A DNA stretch of 64,000 bases from Pediococcus ethanolidurans. GTDB lineage: Bacteria; Bacillota; Bacilli; Lactobacillales; Lactobacillaceae. The notes beneath the pieces were generated by a model that worked only from the letters and a program-made list of their open reading frames with translations, was not told the DNA's origin and ran no database searches. Numbering within the stretch: position 1 is the stretch's first letter; every line of letters starts with the position of its first letter. Where the stretch lies: positions 1 through 64,000 of the forward strand of contig NZ_JQBY01000004.1 in the NCBI RefSeq assembly GCF_001437405.1, written 5' to 3'. Shown here one piece after another: positions 27,432-37,837 of this stretch. The position numbers and the translations under genes were made by a program.

Positions 27432-28439
27432 ATGGATATTACTAAACAAATTCATAACCACTCAACCTGGTTCACTTTAACTAATGATCACGATGTTTCA
27501 ATTATTATCAGCGATTTTGGTGCCACGGTGATTGCAATTAATACCCCAGATAAAGATGGTAACGTTGCTAACATTACCTTAGGGTTCATGCACTCACATT
27601 ACTATGCGCAACACCATGATTATTTTGGGGCCACGGTAGCTCGCGTTGCTGGTCGTCTAGGCGGTGCCAGTTGGAACGGCCATCAACTGGATCAAAATAG
27701 CGGTACAAATCACATTCATGGCGGTGATCATCCCTCCATTAGTTATTCACACTGGAACCTGATCAAATTAATTAAAACAGATGGTCAGATTGGCGCTGTC
27801 TTACAATACATCAGTCCAGCTGGGCAAAACGGCTATCCAGGACGACTGTCAATTTCGGCTATGTTTGTTCTGGATCAAAACAATAAATTTACCATTACTT
27901 ATTTTGGCAACACTTCGGCACCCACGTTGTTCAATCCGACAACTCACATCTACTTTAATTTATCAGGTAATGCTCAGCGCTTAATCAACGACTCTGACTT
28001 ACAAGTTAACGCTGATGAAATTGCCGAGACTGATGCAGCTAACGTGCCAACTGGTACGTTGCTTTCCGTTGCTGAAACGCCCTTTGATTTTCGTCAAAAA
28101 ACTAACTTAGGTGATGCGCTATCAAAGTTACCTAATGGTTTAGACACCCCATTTAAACTGAACACACAAACCGATTCAAAACCACAGTTGCGTTTACAGG
28201 ACCCTTTGTCTGGGAGAAAACTAGCCATTCATACCAATTCAAATTCCCTGATTCTATTTTCAACAACCGGGTTTGAAGGTGATTTTCTCGTTGATGGCAT
28301 ACGAACAATGACTTCGCAGTTGGGGCTTGCCATTGAACCACAAATGTTACCGGATGCTCCAAATCATCCCGGTTTTGATAATATTGTAATTACTCCTGAT
28401 AGTCCGATGATTTATCAGAACTCCTATACGTTTAACTAA
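27432..28439 (+). CDS. galM: Aldose 1-epimerase (mutarotase)
   Basis: This 335-aa enzyme interconverts alpha and beta anomers of sugars. The family motifs are present: the substrate-binding NPTTHIYFNLSG block (catalytic His) and, near the C-terminus, EPQMLPDAPNHPGF with the catalytic Glu. The ATG at 27432 is 8 nt from GGAGG; the ATG at 27417 overlaps that site. Maltose phosphorylase works on beta-anomers, and an epimerase beside a maltose operon fits that role. It is convergent with pgmB. Confidence 0.93.
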   Translation: MDITKQIHNHSTWFTLTNDHDVSIIISDFGATVIAINTPDKDGNVANITLGFMHSHYYAQHHDYFGATVARVAGRLGGASWNGHQLDQNSGTNHIHGGDHPSISYSHWNLIKLIKTDGQIGAVLQYISPAGQNGYPGRLSISAMFVLDQNNKFTITYFGNTSAPTLFNPTTHIYFNLSGNAQRLINDSDLQVNADEIAETDAANVPTGTLLSVAETPFDFRQKTNLGDALSKLPNGLDTPFKLNTQTDSKPQLRLQDPLSGRKLAIHTNSNSLILFSTTGFEGDFLVDGIRTMTSQLGLAIEPQMLPDAPNHPGFDNIVITPDSPMIYQNSYTFN

Positions 28440-28487
28440 AGGGCAAAATATAGGCTCGTATTTTCAATCTTCAAACGGTTAGTTGAA

Positions 28488-28523
28488 CAACAAAAAAGTC
28501 CGCCAATGGCGGATTTTTTTGTT
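28488..28523. terminator. Terminator between galM and pgmB
   Basis: AGTCCGCC pairs with GGCGGATT over a 3-nt loop, followed by a long T run on the plus strand and A/T on the other. It serves both convergent units. Confidence 0.85.
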
Positions 28524-29183
28524 TTATTTTCTAAATGCTTGTTCCAAAACTGAATAAGTAAGTTCACCAGTATTTGCAACTACCGTGTCTGCTTCGCTTA
28601 AGTCGGTGGAACTACCCACACCAACTGCAATAGCACCAGCGGCCTTAATAGCTTCGACTCCTGCTTTAGCATCCTCAATGCCCACACATTGACCAGGGTC
28701 AACATGGATCTTGTTAGCAGCCTCAATAAAGATGTCTGGAGCTGGTTTCCCATGAGCTACCTTGGCCGGATCAGCAATAGCATCAAACTGATCCTTCAAA
28801 CCTAATTTTTCTAGTATAAAAGGGGCATTTTTACTTGCTGAAGCAACCGATAATTTGATTTTATTAACGGCCAATTCATCCAATAAATTTTCAATACCAG
28901 GTAAAATATCTTTTTGAGTTAACTTACTAATTTCGTTCAAATACAGTTTATTTTTATACTGTGCCATCGCATCAATTTCATCAGCCGAATACTTGTTTTC
29001 TAATTTCGCAAATTTAAGAATTCGATTCATTGAATCAAGTCGACTGATACCCTTTAAATCACTTTCAAAACTAGCTGGTAATGTGACGTTCAACTTTTCT
29101 TTAGCTAACCTACTCCATGCTTTAAAGTGGAACTTAGCAGTATCCGTAATCACACCGTCAAGGTCAAACAAAACGCCTTGCAT
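28524..29183 (-). CDS. pgmB: Beta-phosphoglucomutase
   Basis: This 219-aa HAD-family enzyme converts beta-glucose-1-phosphate to glucose-6-phosphate. The motif FDLDGVITDTA has the nucleophile Asp7 and acid/base Asp9; the cap-domain Lys/Arg region and the SASKNAPF motif (substrate specificity) match the family. It starts 1 nt after the mapA stop codon, so the two are translationally coupled. This is the usual pairing, since MapA makes the beta-glucose-1-phosphate that this enzyme uses. It is the last gene of the maltose operon. Confidence 0.97.
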   Translation of the reverse strand: MQGVLFDLDGVITDTAKFHFKAWSRLAKEKLNVTLPASFESDLKGISRLDSMNRILKFAKLENKYSADEIDAMAQYKNKLYLNEISKLTQKDILPGIENLLDELAVNKIKLSVASASKNAPFILEKLGLKDQFDAIADPAKVAHGKPAPDIFIEAANKIHVDPGQCVGIEDAKAGVEAIKAAGAIAVGVGSSTDLSEADTVVANTGELTYSVLEQAFRK

Positions 29184-29184
29184 G

Positions 29185-31446
29185 TTAGTCGCCTCCCTTA
29201 AGTTCTAAGGATTCATGGTTCAGCTCAACAGTTAAGGGAGCGCCCTTTAATAAACTAATTTTTGTTCCTTGTTTATCAACCACGATTTTAATCAAGCGAT
29301 CACGGAAATTAATGCGAAATTGATAAGAAGTCCATTTTTTAGGCACAAACGGCTTAAATGACAACGTACCATCTTTAACACGCATACCCGCGAAACCTTG
29401 AACAATTGCCAACCAGCTGCCTGTCATCGACGTGATATGCAATCCGTCAACCGTATCATTATTGTAATTGTCCAAATCTAAACGTGCTGTTCGTTCGTAC
29501 ATTTCAACAGCCTTGTCTTCATAATGAAGATCCGCTGCCAAAATAGCATGGACAGATGCTGAAAGACTGGATTCATGAACTGTTAAAGGTTCATAAAAAT
29601 CAAAATTACGCTTTTTCACATCCTCTGGGAAACGATCAATAAAGTACCAAATTCCCTGTAAAACATCAGCCTGTTTAATATAAGGCGAACGTAAGATTTT
29701 ATCCCATGACCAGTGTTGATTAATTGGTCGTTGATCCTTAGGAATAGCCGTAACAGGCTTCAGATCTTTATCCAAGAAACAATCATTCTGAACAAAAATA
29801 CCAAGTTTTTTGTCTTCTGGTAAATCCATCTTATCGATAATTTCTTGCCAATGTTGTTTCTCTTCTGCACTCACTGCCAGTTCATCTAGCTTCTCTGGTG
29901 TTACCTTATCCAAACTTTCGAGTGTATATTTAAGTGTCCATTGCGCCAACATATTGGTGTACCAGTTATTGTTCACATTGTTTTCATACTCATTAGGTCC
30001 AGTGACACCATGAATCATGTAAACACCTTGTCGTTGTGACCAGTGAACGCGATCTGCCCAAAAACGCGAAATTGCAGTTAAAACATCAATACCTTTAGTT
30101 TTGAGATACGTTTCATCGCCGGTATAACGGGTGTAATTATAAATGGCATACGCAATGGTCCCATTACGATGAATTTCTTCAAAAGTAATTTCCCATTCGT
30201 TATGATTCTCGATACCGTTGAACGTCACCATTGGATATAAGGCACCCTTAAGCCCTTGTTCACGTGCATTATGGAAAGCTCCTGCCAATTGGTTGTATCG
30301 ATATTCTAACAGATTTTCAGATACCTTCTTATCTGCTAACGACAAATACAGTGGAATGGCAAATCCTTCAGTATCCCAGTAAGTTGCACCGCCGTATTTT
30401 TCACCTGTAAATCCTTTGGGACCAATATTTAGACGCTTGTCTTCACCATAGAAAGTGGAAAACAGTTGAAACAGATTAAACCGAATTCCTTGTTGAGCAG
30501 CATCATCACCTGTCACTTGAACATCGGCCTTTTCCCATCGTTTAGCCCAACCATCAGTTTGGTCGGCCACCAGTTTTTGATAGGCAACCGTTGTCACTTG
30601 TTGACTGAGATTTTGCATAGCAGCTTTTAGGGTTGCATCATCGTCATAGTCACGTGAAGTTACCACGATCACCCGTTTTTCAAAGTTAGTAGTCTGTTGA
30701 GTATCAAGTGCACCACTAAACGTATTGGCTACTTTGAGATCATCAACGGGTTCCTCAAGTGCCTTGAGGTCCGCCTTATGTGTCATTTCCATTCCAACCG
30801 TAAATTGAGGTGTGCCATAATTGTTTGGCTTGGTCTCTGCTATTAAATAGCCACTATCTGGTGTTTGTGCTTTTGTTTTTACATTCCAAAATTTTTCATC
30901 ATAATTAGAATCTTCATTAAAAACATCTGCATTAATTTCAGACACTAATTTTACAAAAACCGGCTGATCGCCCAAATTTTGAATTTGATAGTTGACATCA
31001 AACAATTCTTTTTCGGCAACGCTTACAAAACGTTGAATAGTAAAACGCACTTTCGTATCTGGTTCAGATACTGTAAATTTCCGTGTCAAAATACCATTTT
31101 TCATGTCCAGTGATAATTCAAAGTCTTCAATCGCTGTGGTAGCCAAATCAACTTTCTTATCATTTAACCAAACATTAACCTTATCAAAATTAACTGCATT
31201 AATTACCTTACCAAAATATTTTGGATAACCATTTTTCCACCAACCCACAACGGTCTTATCAGGATACCAAACGCCACCAATATAAATACCTGAGTGGGTA
31301 TCAGCAGAATAGTCTTCTTCAAACATTCCCCGCATTCCCATATACCCATTACCGATGCTGGTCATGGACTCCTGAAGTCGCTTATTTTGTTTATCCAGCT
31401 TGTGTGTCACAATCTTCCACGGATCGATCTCAAAAGTTCGTAGCAT
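29185..31446 (-). CDS. mapA: Maltose phosphorylase (GH65)
   Basis: This 753-aa cytosolic enzyme splits maltose with inorganic phosphate into beta-glucose-1-phosphate and glucose. The GH65 catalytic Glu487 lies in [11 protein letters not shown], the same position as in the characterised Lactobacillus brevis enzyme. The phosphate-binding region and the C-terminal jelly-roll domain are also recognisable. Length is full. It follows the ATPase gene after a hairpin terminator at 31465-31504, which may reduce its expression relative to the transport genes. pgmB follows directly. Confidence 0.97.
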   Translation of the reverse strand: MLRTFEIDPWKIVTHKLDKQNKRLQESMTSIGNGYMGMRGMFEEDYSADTHSGIYIGGVWYPDKTVVGWWKNGYPKYFGKVINAVNFDKVNVWLNDKKVDLATTAIEDFELSLDMKNGILTRKFTVSEPDTKVRFTIQRFVSVAEKELFDVNYQIQNLGDQPVFVKLVSEINADVFNEDSNYDEKFWNVKTKAQTPDSGYLIAETKPNNYGTPQFTVGMEMTHKADLKALEEPVDDLKVANTFSGALDTQQTTNFEKRVIVVTSRDYDDDATLKAAMQNLSQQVTTVAYQKLVADQTDGWAKRWEKADVQVTGDDAAQQGIRFNLFQLFSTFYGEDKRLNIGPKGFTGEKYGGATYWDTEGFAIPLYLSLADKKVSENLLEYRYNQLAGAFHNAREQGLKGALYPMVTFNGIENHNEWEITFEEIHRNGTIAYAIYNYTRYTGDETYLKTKGIDVLTAISRFWADRVHWSQRQGVYMIHGVTGPNEYENNVNNNWYTNMLAQWTLKYTLESLDKVTPEKLDELAVSAEEKQHWQEIIDKMDLPEDKKLGIFVQNDCFLDKDLKPVTAIPKDQRPINQHWSWDKILRSPYIKQADVLQGIWYFIDRFPEDVKKRNFDFYEPLTVHESSLSASVHAILAADLHYEDKAVEMYERTARLDLDNYNNDTVDGLHITSMTGSWLAIVQGFAGMRVKDGTLSFKPFVPKKWTSYQFRINFRDRLIKIVVDKQGTKISLLKGAPLTVELNHESLELKGGD

Positions 31447-31464
31447 GATTTAATCTCCTCCTCT

Positions 31465-31504
31465 ATAAAAAAGGGATCAGGCAAGACTTACGCCCAATCC
31501 CTCT
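31465..31504 (-). terminator. Terminator/attenuator between malK and mapA
   Basis: GGGAT and GGC pair with GCC and ATCCC in a stem with a 9-nt loop, followed by T6 on the minus strand. It lies inside the operon, so partial termination or a second promoter is expected. Confidence 0.65.
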
Positions 31505-31515
31505 TATAATTCAAC

Positions 31516-32619
31516 CTAAATAATCGTTTCTTCAGTTTCATCATCAAAATAATGAGCTTTTGTCATTTCAAATGCCATTTTTAGAGTATCACCTGGTTCG
31601 TGATAGTCTCGCGAATTTACTTTAGCAATGAAATCAGTTGTTCCTGTGCGTGAATATAGCATAGATTCAGAACCCATCAATTCAGAGACTTCAACCGTAG
31701 CATCAATAATTGCATCTGGAAATGTTTGTAAGGCAACCTCTTCGGCATGAATATCTTCAGGACGAATACCCAATGTTAAATTCTTGCCAACGTATCCTTT
31801 ACTTTGTAATACTTTGAGTTGACCTTCAGGAATAGCAACTTTAAGCCCTTCTTTACCAACTGCAAACCCGTCTTCTACTTTAACCTCGAAGAAGTTCATG
31901 GCAGGTGAGCCCATAAATCCGGCAACAAATTTGTTAACTGGCTCGTTATATAATTGTGCAGGCGTCCCAACTTGTTGGATTCGTCCTTCATTCATAATGA
32001 CAATTCGATCCGCCATGGTCATAGCTTCTACCTGATCATGCGTAACATAAATGAAGTTTCTACCTAATCGTTGATGTAATTGTGCAATTTCGGTTCTCAT
32101 TTGAACTCGCAACTTAGCATCCAAGTTTGAAAGAGGTTCATCAAGCAAGAATAGTTTGGCATCGCGCACAATTGCTCGACCTAACGCAACACGCTGTCGT
32201 TGGCCACCTGAAAGTGCAGCTGGTTTGCGTTTAAGATAATCGGTTAATCCTAAAATTTTGGCTGCATTATCAACTCTTTTTTTCGTATCGGCTTTATCAT
32301 TTTTACGAATATTCAAACCAAAAGCCATGTTATCAAAGACTGACATATGTGGATAAAGTGCATAGTTTTGGAAAACCATCGCAATATCACGATCTTTAGG
32401 CGCGACTTTGTTCATCACTTTACCGTCCATCTTAAAGTCGCCCTTAGTAATATCTTCCAAACCTGCTATCATACGTAATGTGGTGGATTTACCACATCCG
32501 GAAGGTCCAACAAAGACTATAAATTCACCATCGTTTATAGCTAAATTGATGTCGCTAGCTGAATAGTCAGTATTGCCTTGATAGCGTTTATAAATGTGAT
32601 CTAAATTAATTTGTACCAT
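31516..32619 (-). CDS. malK: Maltodextrin ABC transporter ATPase (MsmX/MalK type)
   Basis: This 367-aa protein powers carbohydrate import. It has the Walker A GPSGCGKST (about residues 38-46), the signature LSGGQRQRVALGR and Walker B LFLLDEPLSNLDA. The C-terminal OB-type MalK/UgpC regulatory domain is also present. It lies downstream of the permease genes and would energise MalFG. MsmX-type ATPases can serve several sugar transporters, so a wider role is possible. Confidence 0.95.
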   Translation of the reverse strand: MVQINLDHIYKRYQGNTDYSASDINLAINDGEFIVFVGPSGCGKSTTLRMIAGLEDITKGDFKMDGKVMNKVAPKDRDIAMVFQNYALYPHMSVFDNMAFGLNIRKNDKADTKKRVDNAAKILGLTDYLKRKPAALSGGQRQRVALGRAIVRDAKLFLLDEPLSNLDAKLRVQMRTEIAQLHQRLGRNFIYVTHDQVEAMTMADRIVIMNEGRIQQVGTPAQLYNEPVNKFVAGFMGSPAMNFFEVKVEDGFAVGKEGLKVAIPEGQLKVLQSKGYVGKNLTLGIRPEDIHAEEVALQTFPDAIIDATVEVSELMGSESMLYSRTGTTDFIAKVNSRDYHEPGDTLKMAFEMTKAHYFDDETEETII

Positions 32620-32711
32620 TCTGAAACGCCCCTCATTTTAATTTTTTGACTTTCAGTAATCATAGATACTTCTATGAATCAGTCTAGATGTGGTAACTTC
32701 ACATCCCAAAG

Positions 32712-33368
32712 TCAATCATTCTTTTCCACTCTTCCGCCAAACATCCGATATGTGAAATAAACCGAAAGAGAAATACTACAAATTACAATCAAGAATGCCA
32801 ATTGTAAAACTAAATTTAAAACCAATAACGCGATAAAAATCAAAGTTGCACCTAAAATTCGCATTGGATATTCAAGACACAATTCCGTAAAACTTTGCTC
32901 AGATTTCGTACCAACCTGAAAGCTCATGGTAATTAATATCGCCATAACAATCACTGTACTTGTTAAAATAAACATATGTGGAAACACATTACCAAAGAAC
33001 CATTTATTCAAGAAGATCAGGATACCAAACACAAACGCAAAACCAATATTAAGTTTGTAATTTTTTAGCATATCAATCCAATTTATAAACTGTTTTTTAA
33101 AATATGATGCATTCCCATTAATTTGCCAATCTTGAACAGTTGCAAAACTTGCCATCAAACTGGGAATCGTAAAGATTGCTAACATAAAAGTTAAGATTAA
33201 ATTAATCACCACAAAAGTTACGTTAAAATCAAGACTTCCCAAAATGATCGCCGTCAGAATAACGGAAAAATTAATTAAAAACCACGCGAAGTTAATGGTA
33301 AAAAGTGACCAGACCCAATTGCCTGCTGCAAGTAATTTTTGACCACCTTTAGTTTTTAGATTAATCAT
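32712..33368 (-). CDS. DUF624 (YesL-like) membrane protein
   Basis: This 218-aa integral membrane protein has about five transmembrane segments and fits the YesL/DUF624 family, which regularly sits inside carbohydrate ABC-transporter operons of Firmicutes. The function is unknown; an accessory role in transporter assembly has been proposed for such genes by context only. It lies 20 nt after malG and before the ATPase gene in the maltose operon. Confidence 0.85.
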   Translation of the reverse strand: MINLKTKGGQKLLAAGNWVWSLFTINFAWFLINFSVILTAIILGSLDFNVTFVVINLILTFMLAIFTIPSLMASFATVQDWQINGNASYFKKQFINWIDMLKNYKLNIGFAFVFGILIFLNKWFFGNVFPHMFILTSTVIVMAILITMSFQVGTKSEQSFTELCLEYPMRILGATLIFIALLVLNLVLQLAFLIVICSISLSVYFTYRMFGGRVEKND

Positions 33369-33388
33369 TTGTTATCCCAACTCCTCAC

Positions 33389-34201
33389 TTATTTAACGGC
33401 ACCATCAGTAACACCTTTAATAATCCATTTCTGTGCTGCAAGATAGAATAGAATTACCGGAATAATTGAAAGTGTAATTCCAGCAAGTGCTAAATGCCAT
33501 TGTTTGGTATACTCGCCAAAGAAATTAAACATTTGCAGCGGAATTGTATATTGTGCCTGTGGTAATACCAATGAAGGTAATAGGTAATCGTTCCAGATTG
33601 CAATGATATTTAAAATTGCAACCGTCACAGTCATCGGACTTAACATTGGAAAAATAACTTTATAGAAAATCTGCCATCGACTAGCACCTTCCATTTCAGC
33701 CGCTTCATCCATAGCAAATGGAATACTTGAAAGTGTTCCTTGATAAAGGAATATGGATAAACTACAATCAAATCCCAAATACATGAACATAAGTCCCCAC
33801 ATGTTTAACATGTGCACACCACCGAAATTGGCAGTTAAAGGAATCATAACTGACTGAAACGGAATCAACATTGCTGAAATAAAGAGTAATAACAAGCCAC
33901 TACTTAATTTGCTGTGATTACGCTGTAATGCATAAGCTGCCATCGACGAACAAAGAATAATTAGCAACACACTGCAAACGGTAATGATAAGCGAATTAGT
34001 TAACGATCCGATAAAATCCAAAGCCTTAAATGAATTTACGTAGTTATGTCCGGTAGCTGGATGTGGTAATGCTAGTACGGAAGCAAAAATACCTTTAGGT
34101 GTCTTAAAAGAGTTGGTCACAATCATATAGAATGGAAATAACCATAATAATCCAATCAAAGCTCCAAAAATGGCAATCAAATGTGTACTTTTCTTACTCA
34201 T
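33389..34201 (-). CDS. malG: Maltodextrin ABC permease (MalG type)
   Basis: This 270-aa inner-membrane permease has six transmembrane helices and the binding-protein-dependent transport motif MDEAAEMEGASRWQIFYKVIFP (EAA loop, Gly at the conserved spot), which contacts the ATPase. Its start codon overlaps the malF stop codon by one nucleotide (TAATG), so translation is coupled. It forms the import channel with MalF. Confidence 0.94.
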   Translation of the reverse strand: MSKKSTHLIAIFGALIGLLWLFPFYMIVTNSFKTPKGIFASVLALPHPATGHNYVNSFKALDFIGSLTNSLIITVCSVLLIILCSSMAAYALQRNHSKLSSGLLLLFISAMLIPFQSVMIPLTANFGGVHMLNMWGLMFMYLGFDCSLSIFLYQGTLSSIPFAMDEAAEMEGASRWQIFYKVIFPMLSPMTVTVAILNIIAIWNDYLLPSLVLPQAQYTIPLQMFNFFGEYTKQWHLALAGITLSIIPVILFYLAAQKWIIKGVTDGAVK

Positions 34202-35061
34202 TACAAATCCACCTCCCGTTTACGATTATAGAAGACTTGGATTAACGAAATTGCTGCCACAATGATGAAGAAGATCATGGCCTTGGCCTCTGCTAACGAA
34301 AAATTACTAGAGTTGTAAGCTGTATTCACAATATCCATTGCTAACATTTGTGTCGAATTGTAAGGTCCTCCACCAGTTAACGAAAGGTTTTGATCATAAA
34401 TCTTAAACCCATTTGAAAGTGTTAAGAACATACAAACGGTAAATGCTGGTGCAATCATTGGAAAAGTAATTTTGGTAAATCTTTGCCAAGCAGAAGCACC
34501 ATCAATTTCTGCAGCCTCAATAATTTCTTGAGGAATATTTTGCAAATAAGCAATGTAGATAATCATAATGTAACCACTCATTTGCCATACCGTTACAATA
34601 ACTAATCCCCAAAATCCGGTATTTTCCGTTGTCAACCAATTCTCCAGCCACCCGGCATGAAGTGCACTACCTAAAGCACTAAAACCTTGAGTGAAAATAA
34701 ATTGCCAAATAAATCCTAAGATTAATCCACCAATCATGTTCGGCATAAAGAATACGGTTCTTAAAAAACTACTCCCTTTAAACTTCTGTGTAACTAAAAG
34801 TGCTAAACCTAACCCGATTACGTTAAGTGCAATAACGGTGACGATTACAAACGCAACTGTAAACCAAAAGGCGTTAACAAACGCCTTATCGTGAAGCAAC
34901 GTAATGTAATTTTGAAATCCCACCATTTTGGTAAATGACAATCCATCCCAATCAGTAAAGGAATAAAACAATCCTTCTAACATCGGAATAAAGACAACCA
35001 AGGCTAACGCAACGAGGGTTGGCGTCAGAAACAGCCAAAATGAAAGACTACGATTTTTCAT
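34201..35061 (-). CDS. malF: Maltodextrin ABC permease (MalF type)
   Basis: This 286-aa permease has six transmembrane helices and the EAA loop EIIEAAEIDGASAWQRFTKI. The long periplasmic P2 domain of enterobacterial MalF is absent, as is normal for Gram-positive homologues. It follows malE by about 23 nt and overlaps malG by one base. Confidence 0.94.
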   Translation of the reverse strand: MKNRSLSFWLFLTPTLVALALVVFIPMLEGLFYSFTDWDGLSFTKMVGFQNYITLLHDKAFVNAFWFTVAFVIVTVIALNVIGLGLALLVTQKFKGSSFLRTVFFMPNMIGGLILGFIWQFIFTQGFSALGSALHAGWLENWLTTENTGFWGLVIVTVWQMSGYIMIIYIAYLQNIPQEIIEAAEIDGASAWQRFTKITFPMIAPAFTVCMFLTLSNGFKIYDQNLSLTGGGPYNSTQMLAMDIVNTAYNSSNFSLAEAKAMIFFIIVAAISLIQVFYNRKREVDL

Positions 35062-35084
35062 GTTACATTACCCTCTTTTATTTA

Positions 35085-36380
35085 TTAATTCGAACTACTT
35101 GCTTGTTGTTTCTTCCAACCATCTTTCATGTTCTTTACAGTAGCAGTCCAGCTTTGTTTGCCTGAAAGATACTTCTGTAAGTTTGGTTGTGCAACATCTG
35201 GATCCCATGAAGTACCAGTGTATCCAGGGAATGCCCAGCCGATAGTCTTATTTTCATTAGAATACTTGAATACAGTTTGTGTCAAAGCATCTTGCATCTT
35301 GAAATTGCTATAACCTTTATAAGCTGGTACAAAGTGTAATGTGTTTACAACATCTTTTTTACCTGCTTTAGATGTGTATAACCAATCCAAGAAGTTCTTT
35401 GCAGCTGTTTGTTCTGCAGAAGATTTTTGCTTATTAACAGCCCAGTACAATGATGTTCCGACTGGTAATTTGCCTTCTTCACCTTTAACAGGAATTGGAA
35501 TCATACCAACATCATTTTTAGCAAATTTCTTATCAATCTGTTCGATAGTTGGATAAATCCAGTCACCTTGTTGAATCATAGCTGTCTTACCTTGTGAGAA
35601 GTACTGGTTAACTTGTGCTGAATAATCCATTTGCATTACTGGTTTGATGGAGTATGTACTCTGCAAATCAAGCATTTGTTTCATGTCAGCATTCTTTGTG
35701 AATGGCATTGTCTTAGAGTTATATAATTTTAAAGCATTACCATTGAAATCTTGACCAATATACAAGTTAGCTAAATGGTCTGACATAATCCAGGCTTCTT
35801 TACCAGGTAAAGCAAAGACACCCTTAATTCCTAACTTAGTCTTCATGGAATCGATCTTCTTAACAGCGGCCTGTAATTTAGCATAGGTTGTTAAACTTGT
35901 TGCATCAATTCCTGCTTCTCTAAAGACTTTCTTATTGTAGACAAATCCATAACCTTCAACGTTAAATGGTAATCCAACTGTTTTACCATCCGTCTTTACA
36001 GCATCCAATGTTCCTGGTTGTGCTGCTTTTGCAGCCTTAGTATTTGATAAATCGGCTTCATGTGATTTGAACTGTTTAACATCTGCTGGACCAGCTAAAC
36101 TAAAGATTGTTGGTGCATTACCAGATGAAATACGAGTCTTTAATACTGGATCATACTGAGTACCACCACCAATTGAGGTAACCTCGATTTTGACATTAGG
36201 ATGAGATTTTTCATATTGAGCAGCAATTGTTTTAAACTGCTTATTATTTTCAACCTTTCCTTGCAAAATTGTGATCTTAACATTTTTCTTTGCGGAACTA
36301 CTTCCACAAGCAGCCAATGTTAAAGCTGCTCCGGCTACCATCGTAACCGTCGCGAGATGTTTCCAAAACTTATGACTCAT
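35085..36380 (-). CDS. malE: Maltose/maltodextrin-binding lipoprotein
   Basis: This 431-aa extracellular solute-binding lipoprotein has a signal peptide with the lipobox TLAACGSS and a family-1 sugar-binding fold containing IEVTSIGGGTQYDPVLKTRI. It captures maltose or maltodextrins for MalFG. I start at the ATG at 36378-36380, 8 nt from GGGAGG. The operon's best promoter is directly upstream, with a cre site and an inverted repeat resembling a LacI-family operator. Confidence 0.93.
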   Translation of the reverse strand: MSHKFWKHLATVTMVAGAALTLAACGSSSAKKNVKITILQGKVENNKQFKTIAAQYEKSHPNVKIEVTSIGGGTQYDPVLKTRISSGNAPTIFSLAGPADVKQFKSHEADLSNTKAAKAAQPGTLDAVKTDGKTVGLPFNVEGYGFVYNKKVFREAGIDATSLTTYAKLQAAVKKIDSMKTKLGIKGVFALPGKEAWIMSDHLANLYIGQDFNGNALKLYNSKTMPFTKNADMKQMLDLQSTYSIKPVMQMDYSAQVNQYFSQGKTAMIQQGDWIYPTIEQIDKKFAKNDVGMIPIPVKGEEGKLPVGTSLYWAVNKQKSSAEQTAAKNFLDWLYTSKAGKKDVVNTLHFVPAYKGYSNFKMQDALTQTVFKYSNENKTIGWAFPGYTGTSWDPDVAQPNLQKYLSGKQSWTATVKNMKDGWKKQQASSSN

Positions 36381-36428
36381 GATAAGAACCTCCCTGTAAA
36401 ATTTTTTTAACTTGTTCTTACATTTCAC

Positions 36429-36458
36429 ATTGTACGCAGGCTAATTAATGTTATGCAA
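36429..36458 (-). promoter_or_regulatory. malE promoter
   Basis: On the minus strand TTGCAT (36453-36458) and TACAAT (36429-36434) are spaced by 18 bp. The cre site overlaps the -35 hexamer and a MalR-like operator lies just upstream, consistent with glucose repression and maltose induction. Confidence 0.55.
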
Positions 36459-36467
36459 GCGCTTTCC
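36454..36467 (-). promoter_or_regulatory. cre site at the malE promoter
   Basis: TGCAAGCGCTTTCC (plus strand) fits the CcpA catabolite-responsive element. It overlaps the -35 box, where bound CcpA would block transcription. Confidence 0.6.
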
Positions 36468-36469
36468 GA

Positions 36470-36485
36470 CTGTTACCGTTAACAG
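36470..36485. promoter_or_regulatory. Candidate MalR operator (upstream of malE)
   Basis: CTGTTACCGTTAACAG is a near-perfect inverted repeat (7 of 8 positions per half-site) with the central CG typical of LacI-family operators. A close relative, ATGTTACCGATAACAT, occurs at 39631-39646. Confidence 0.55.
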
Positions 36486-36524
36486 CTTTTTCTTTTATTT
36501 TTAACTAACATCCTTCAAATGTCC

Positions 36525-37823
36525 TTATTTTTTGTGCAAACTACCCGTTTCAATTATCACTGGCTCGCCAGCAATTTGAATCACACCATTTGTTACATCT
36601 ACTGTTTCGTGACTTAACAGATTCATGTACTCACCATCTTTAATGGTTGTTTTTACTCGACCATTATTACTCTTTAAACTAAATATCCCAATCCGTTTTG
36701 AATTACCTTTAGAAAAAGAGACTTTGACAATATCATTTTCGAAACTCGTTAATTGACAACTACCGTTCACTTGAATTTCGTCTTGACTCAATTCATGCAT
36801 TCGTTTAATCATTTTTGATAAATCGACAGAAGTATGCCAATTTAACTTATCTGCATCAAATAGCGATGGCGTTTCCTTTAAACCAAATTCTTGACCAGCG
36901 TAAACTAATGTAGCTCCCTTTTGAAATTCAGAAAACGCAGTCCAATTAATTAAATCATTTAAATTTGGAAAGAGTTCATGCGCACGTTCATGATCATGGT
37001 TTTCAAGATTACGCATTTTAATATAGTTAGCAGGAAAAGTCAGATCCTGTCGGTTCAGTACTTTCACGTATTCACTCAATGAAGTCTTTCCAGCAAGATA
37101 TTCATGCCAGTCTTGATCAATATCGTAATCATAAGCAAGGTCAAACGCTCGATAAATTTCACCATCCGAAGAAATCCAAAAGCCCTTACTACGGATGTCA
37201 CGGATATAATCGCCACCTGTCGATTCCGCAAGCCAAACTATATTTGGTTTAACTTCAGCCACTTCTTTACGTGCCTCTAACCAAAATGGTAAGGGAACCT
37301 GAGGCGCAACATCACAACGAAAACCATCCACAATTTTGGCATACTGTTTTAAAGTTTCAATTTGATAATTCCACAAATCATGATTAGAATAATCAAGCTC
37401 CGCAACATCTGACCATTCGGGGTTTTTATTAAACAGTTTCCCCTGTTCATCATGTAAAAAGTATTCTGGATGTTGCTTTAATAACACTGAATCTCGGGAA
37501 GTATGATTATAGACAATGTCAATCATCAGCTTCATCCCTTGTCGGTGAATCTGTTCTGCCAAGTGAATAAAATCATCCCAGGTTCCCTGTGCTGGATCAA
37601 TTTTACGATAGTCCTTAATTGAATACGGGGATCCCAACTTGCCCTTGCGATCCACTTCACCCACGGGGTTGATCGGTAAAAGCCAAATAAAATCAGTTCC
37701 TAGTGCTTTAATTCTTGGTAAATCAGCTTCCAACGCCTTTAGCGTTCCTGCTTGCGTATGATTTCTCACAAAAACACTATAAATCTGTAACTTTCGTAAA
37801 TCAGTACTTGTATCATCTGCCAT
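36525..37823 (-). CDS. Intracellular GH13 alpha-amylase-type enzyme
   Basis: This 432-aa cytosolic protein has the GH13 catalytic set: His107 in DIVYNHTS, Asp171 in GFRCDVAP, Glu200 in VWLAEST and Asp277 in RNLENHD. It has no signal peptide and no starch-binding module, and it is shorter than neopullulanases because the N-terminal CBM34 domain is missing. It likely trims maltodextrins to glucose and maltose inside the cell. It lies between malE and the second malL-like gene in the maltose operon. Confidence 0.85.
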   Translation of the reverse strand: MADDTSTDLRKLQIYSVFVRNHTQAGTLKALEADLPRIKALGTDFIWLLPINPVGEVDRKGKLGSPYSIKDYRKIDPAQGTWDDFIHLAEQIHRQGMKLMIDIVYNHTSRDSVLLKQHPEYFLHDEQGKLFNKNPEWSDVAELDYSNHDLWNYQIETLKQYAKIVDGFRCDVAPQVPLPFWLEARKEVAEVKPNIVWLAESTGGDYIRDIRSKGFWISSDGEIYRAFDLAYDYDIDQDWHEYLAGKTSLSEYVKVLNRQDLTFPANYIKMRNLENHDHERAHELFPNLNDLINWTAFSEFQKGATLVYAGQEFGLKETPSLFDADKLNWHTSVDLSKMIKRMHELSQDEIQVNGSCQLTSFENDIVKVSFSKGNSKRIGIFSLKSNNGRVKTTIKDGEYMNLLSHETVDVTNGVIQIAGEPVIIETGSLHKK

Positions 37824-37837
37824 CTTGTTATTCTCCT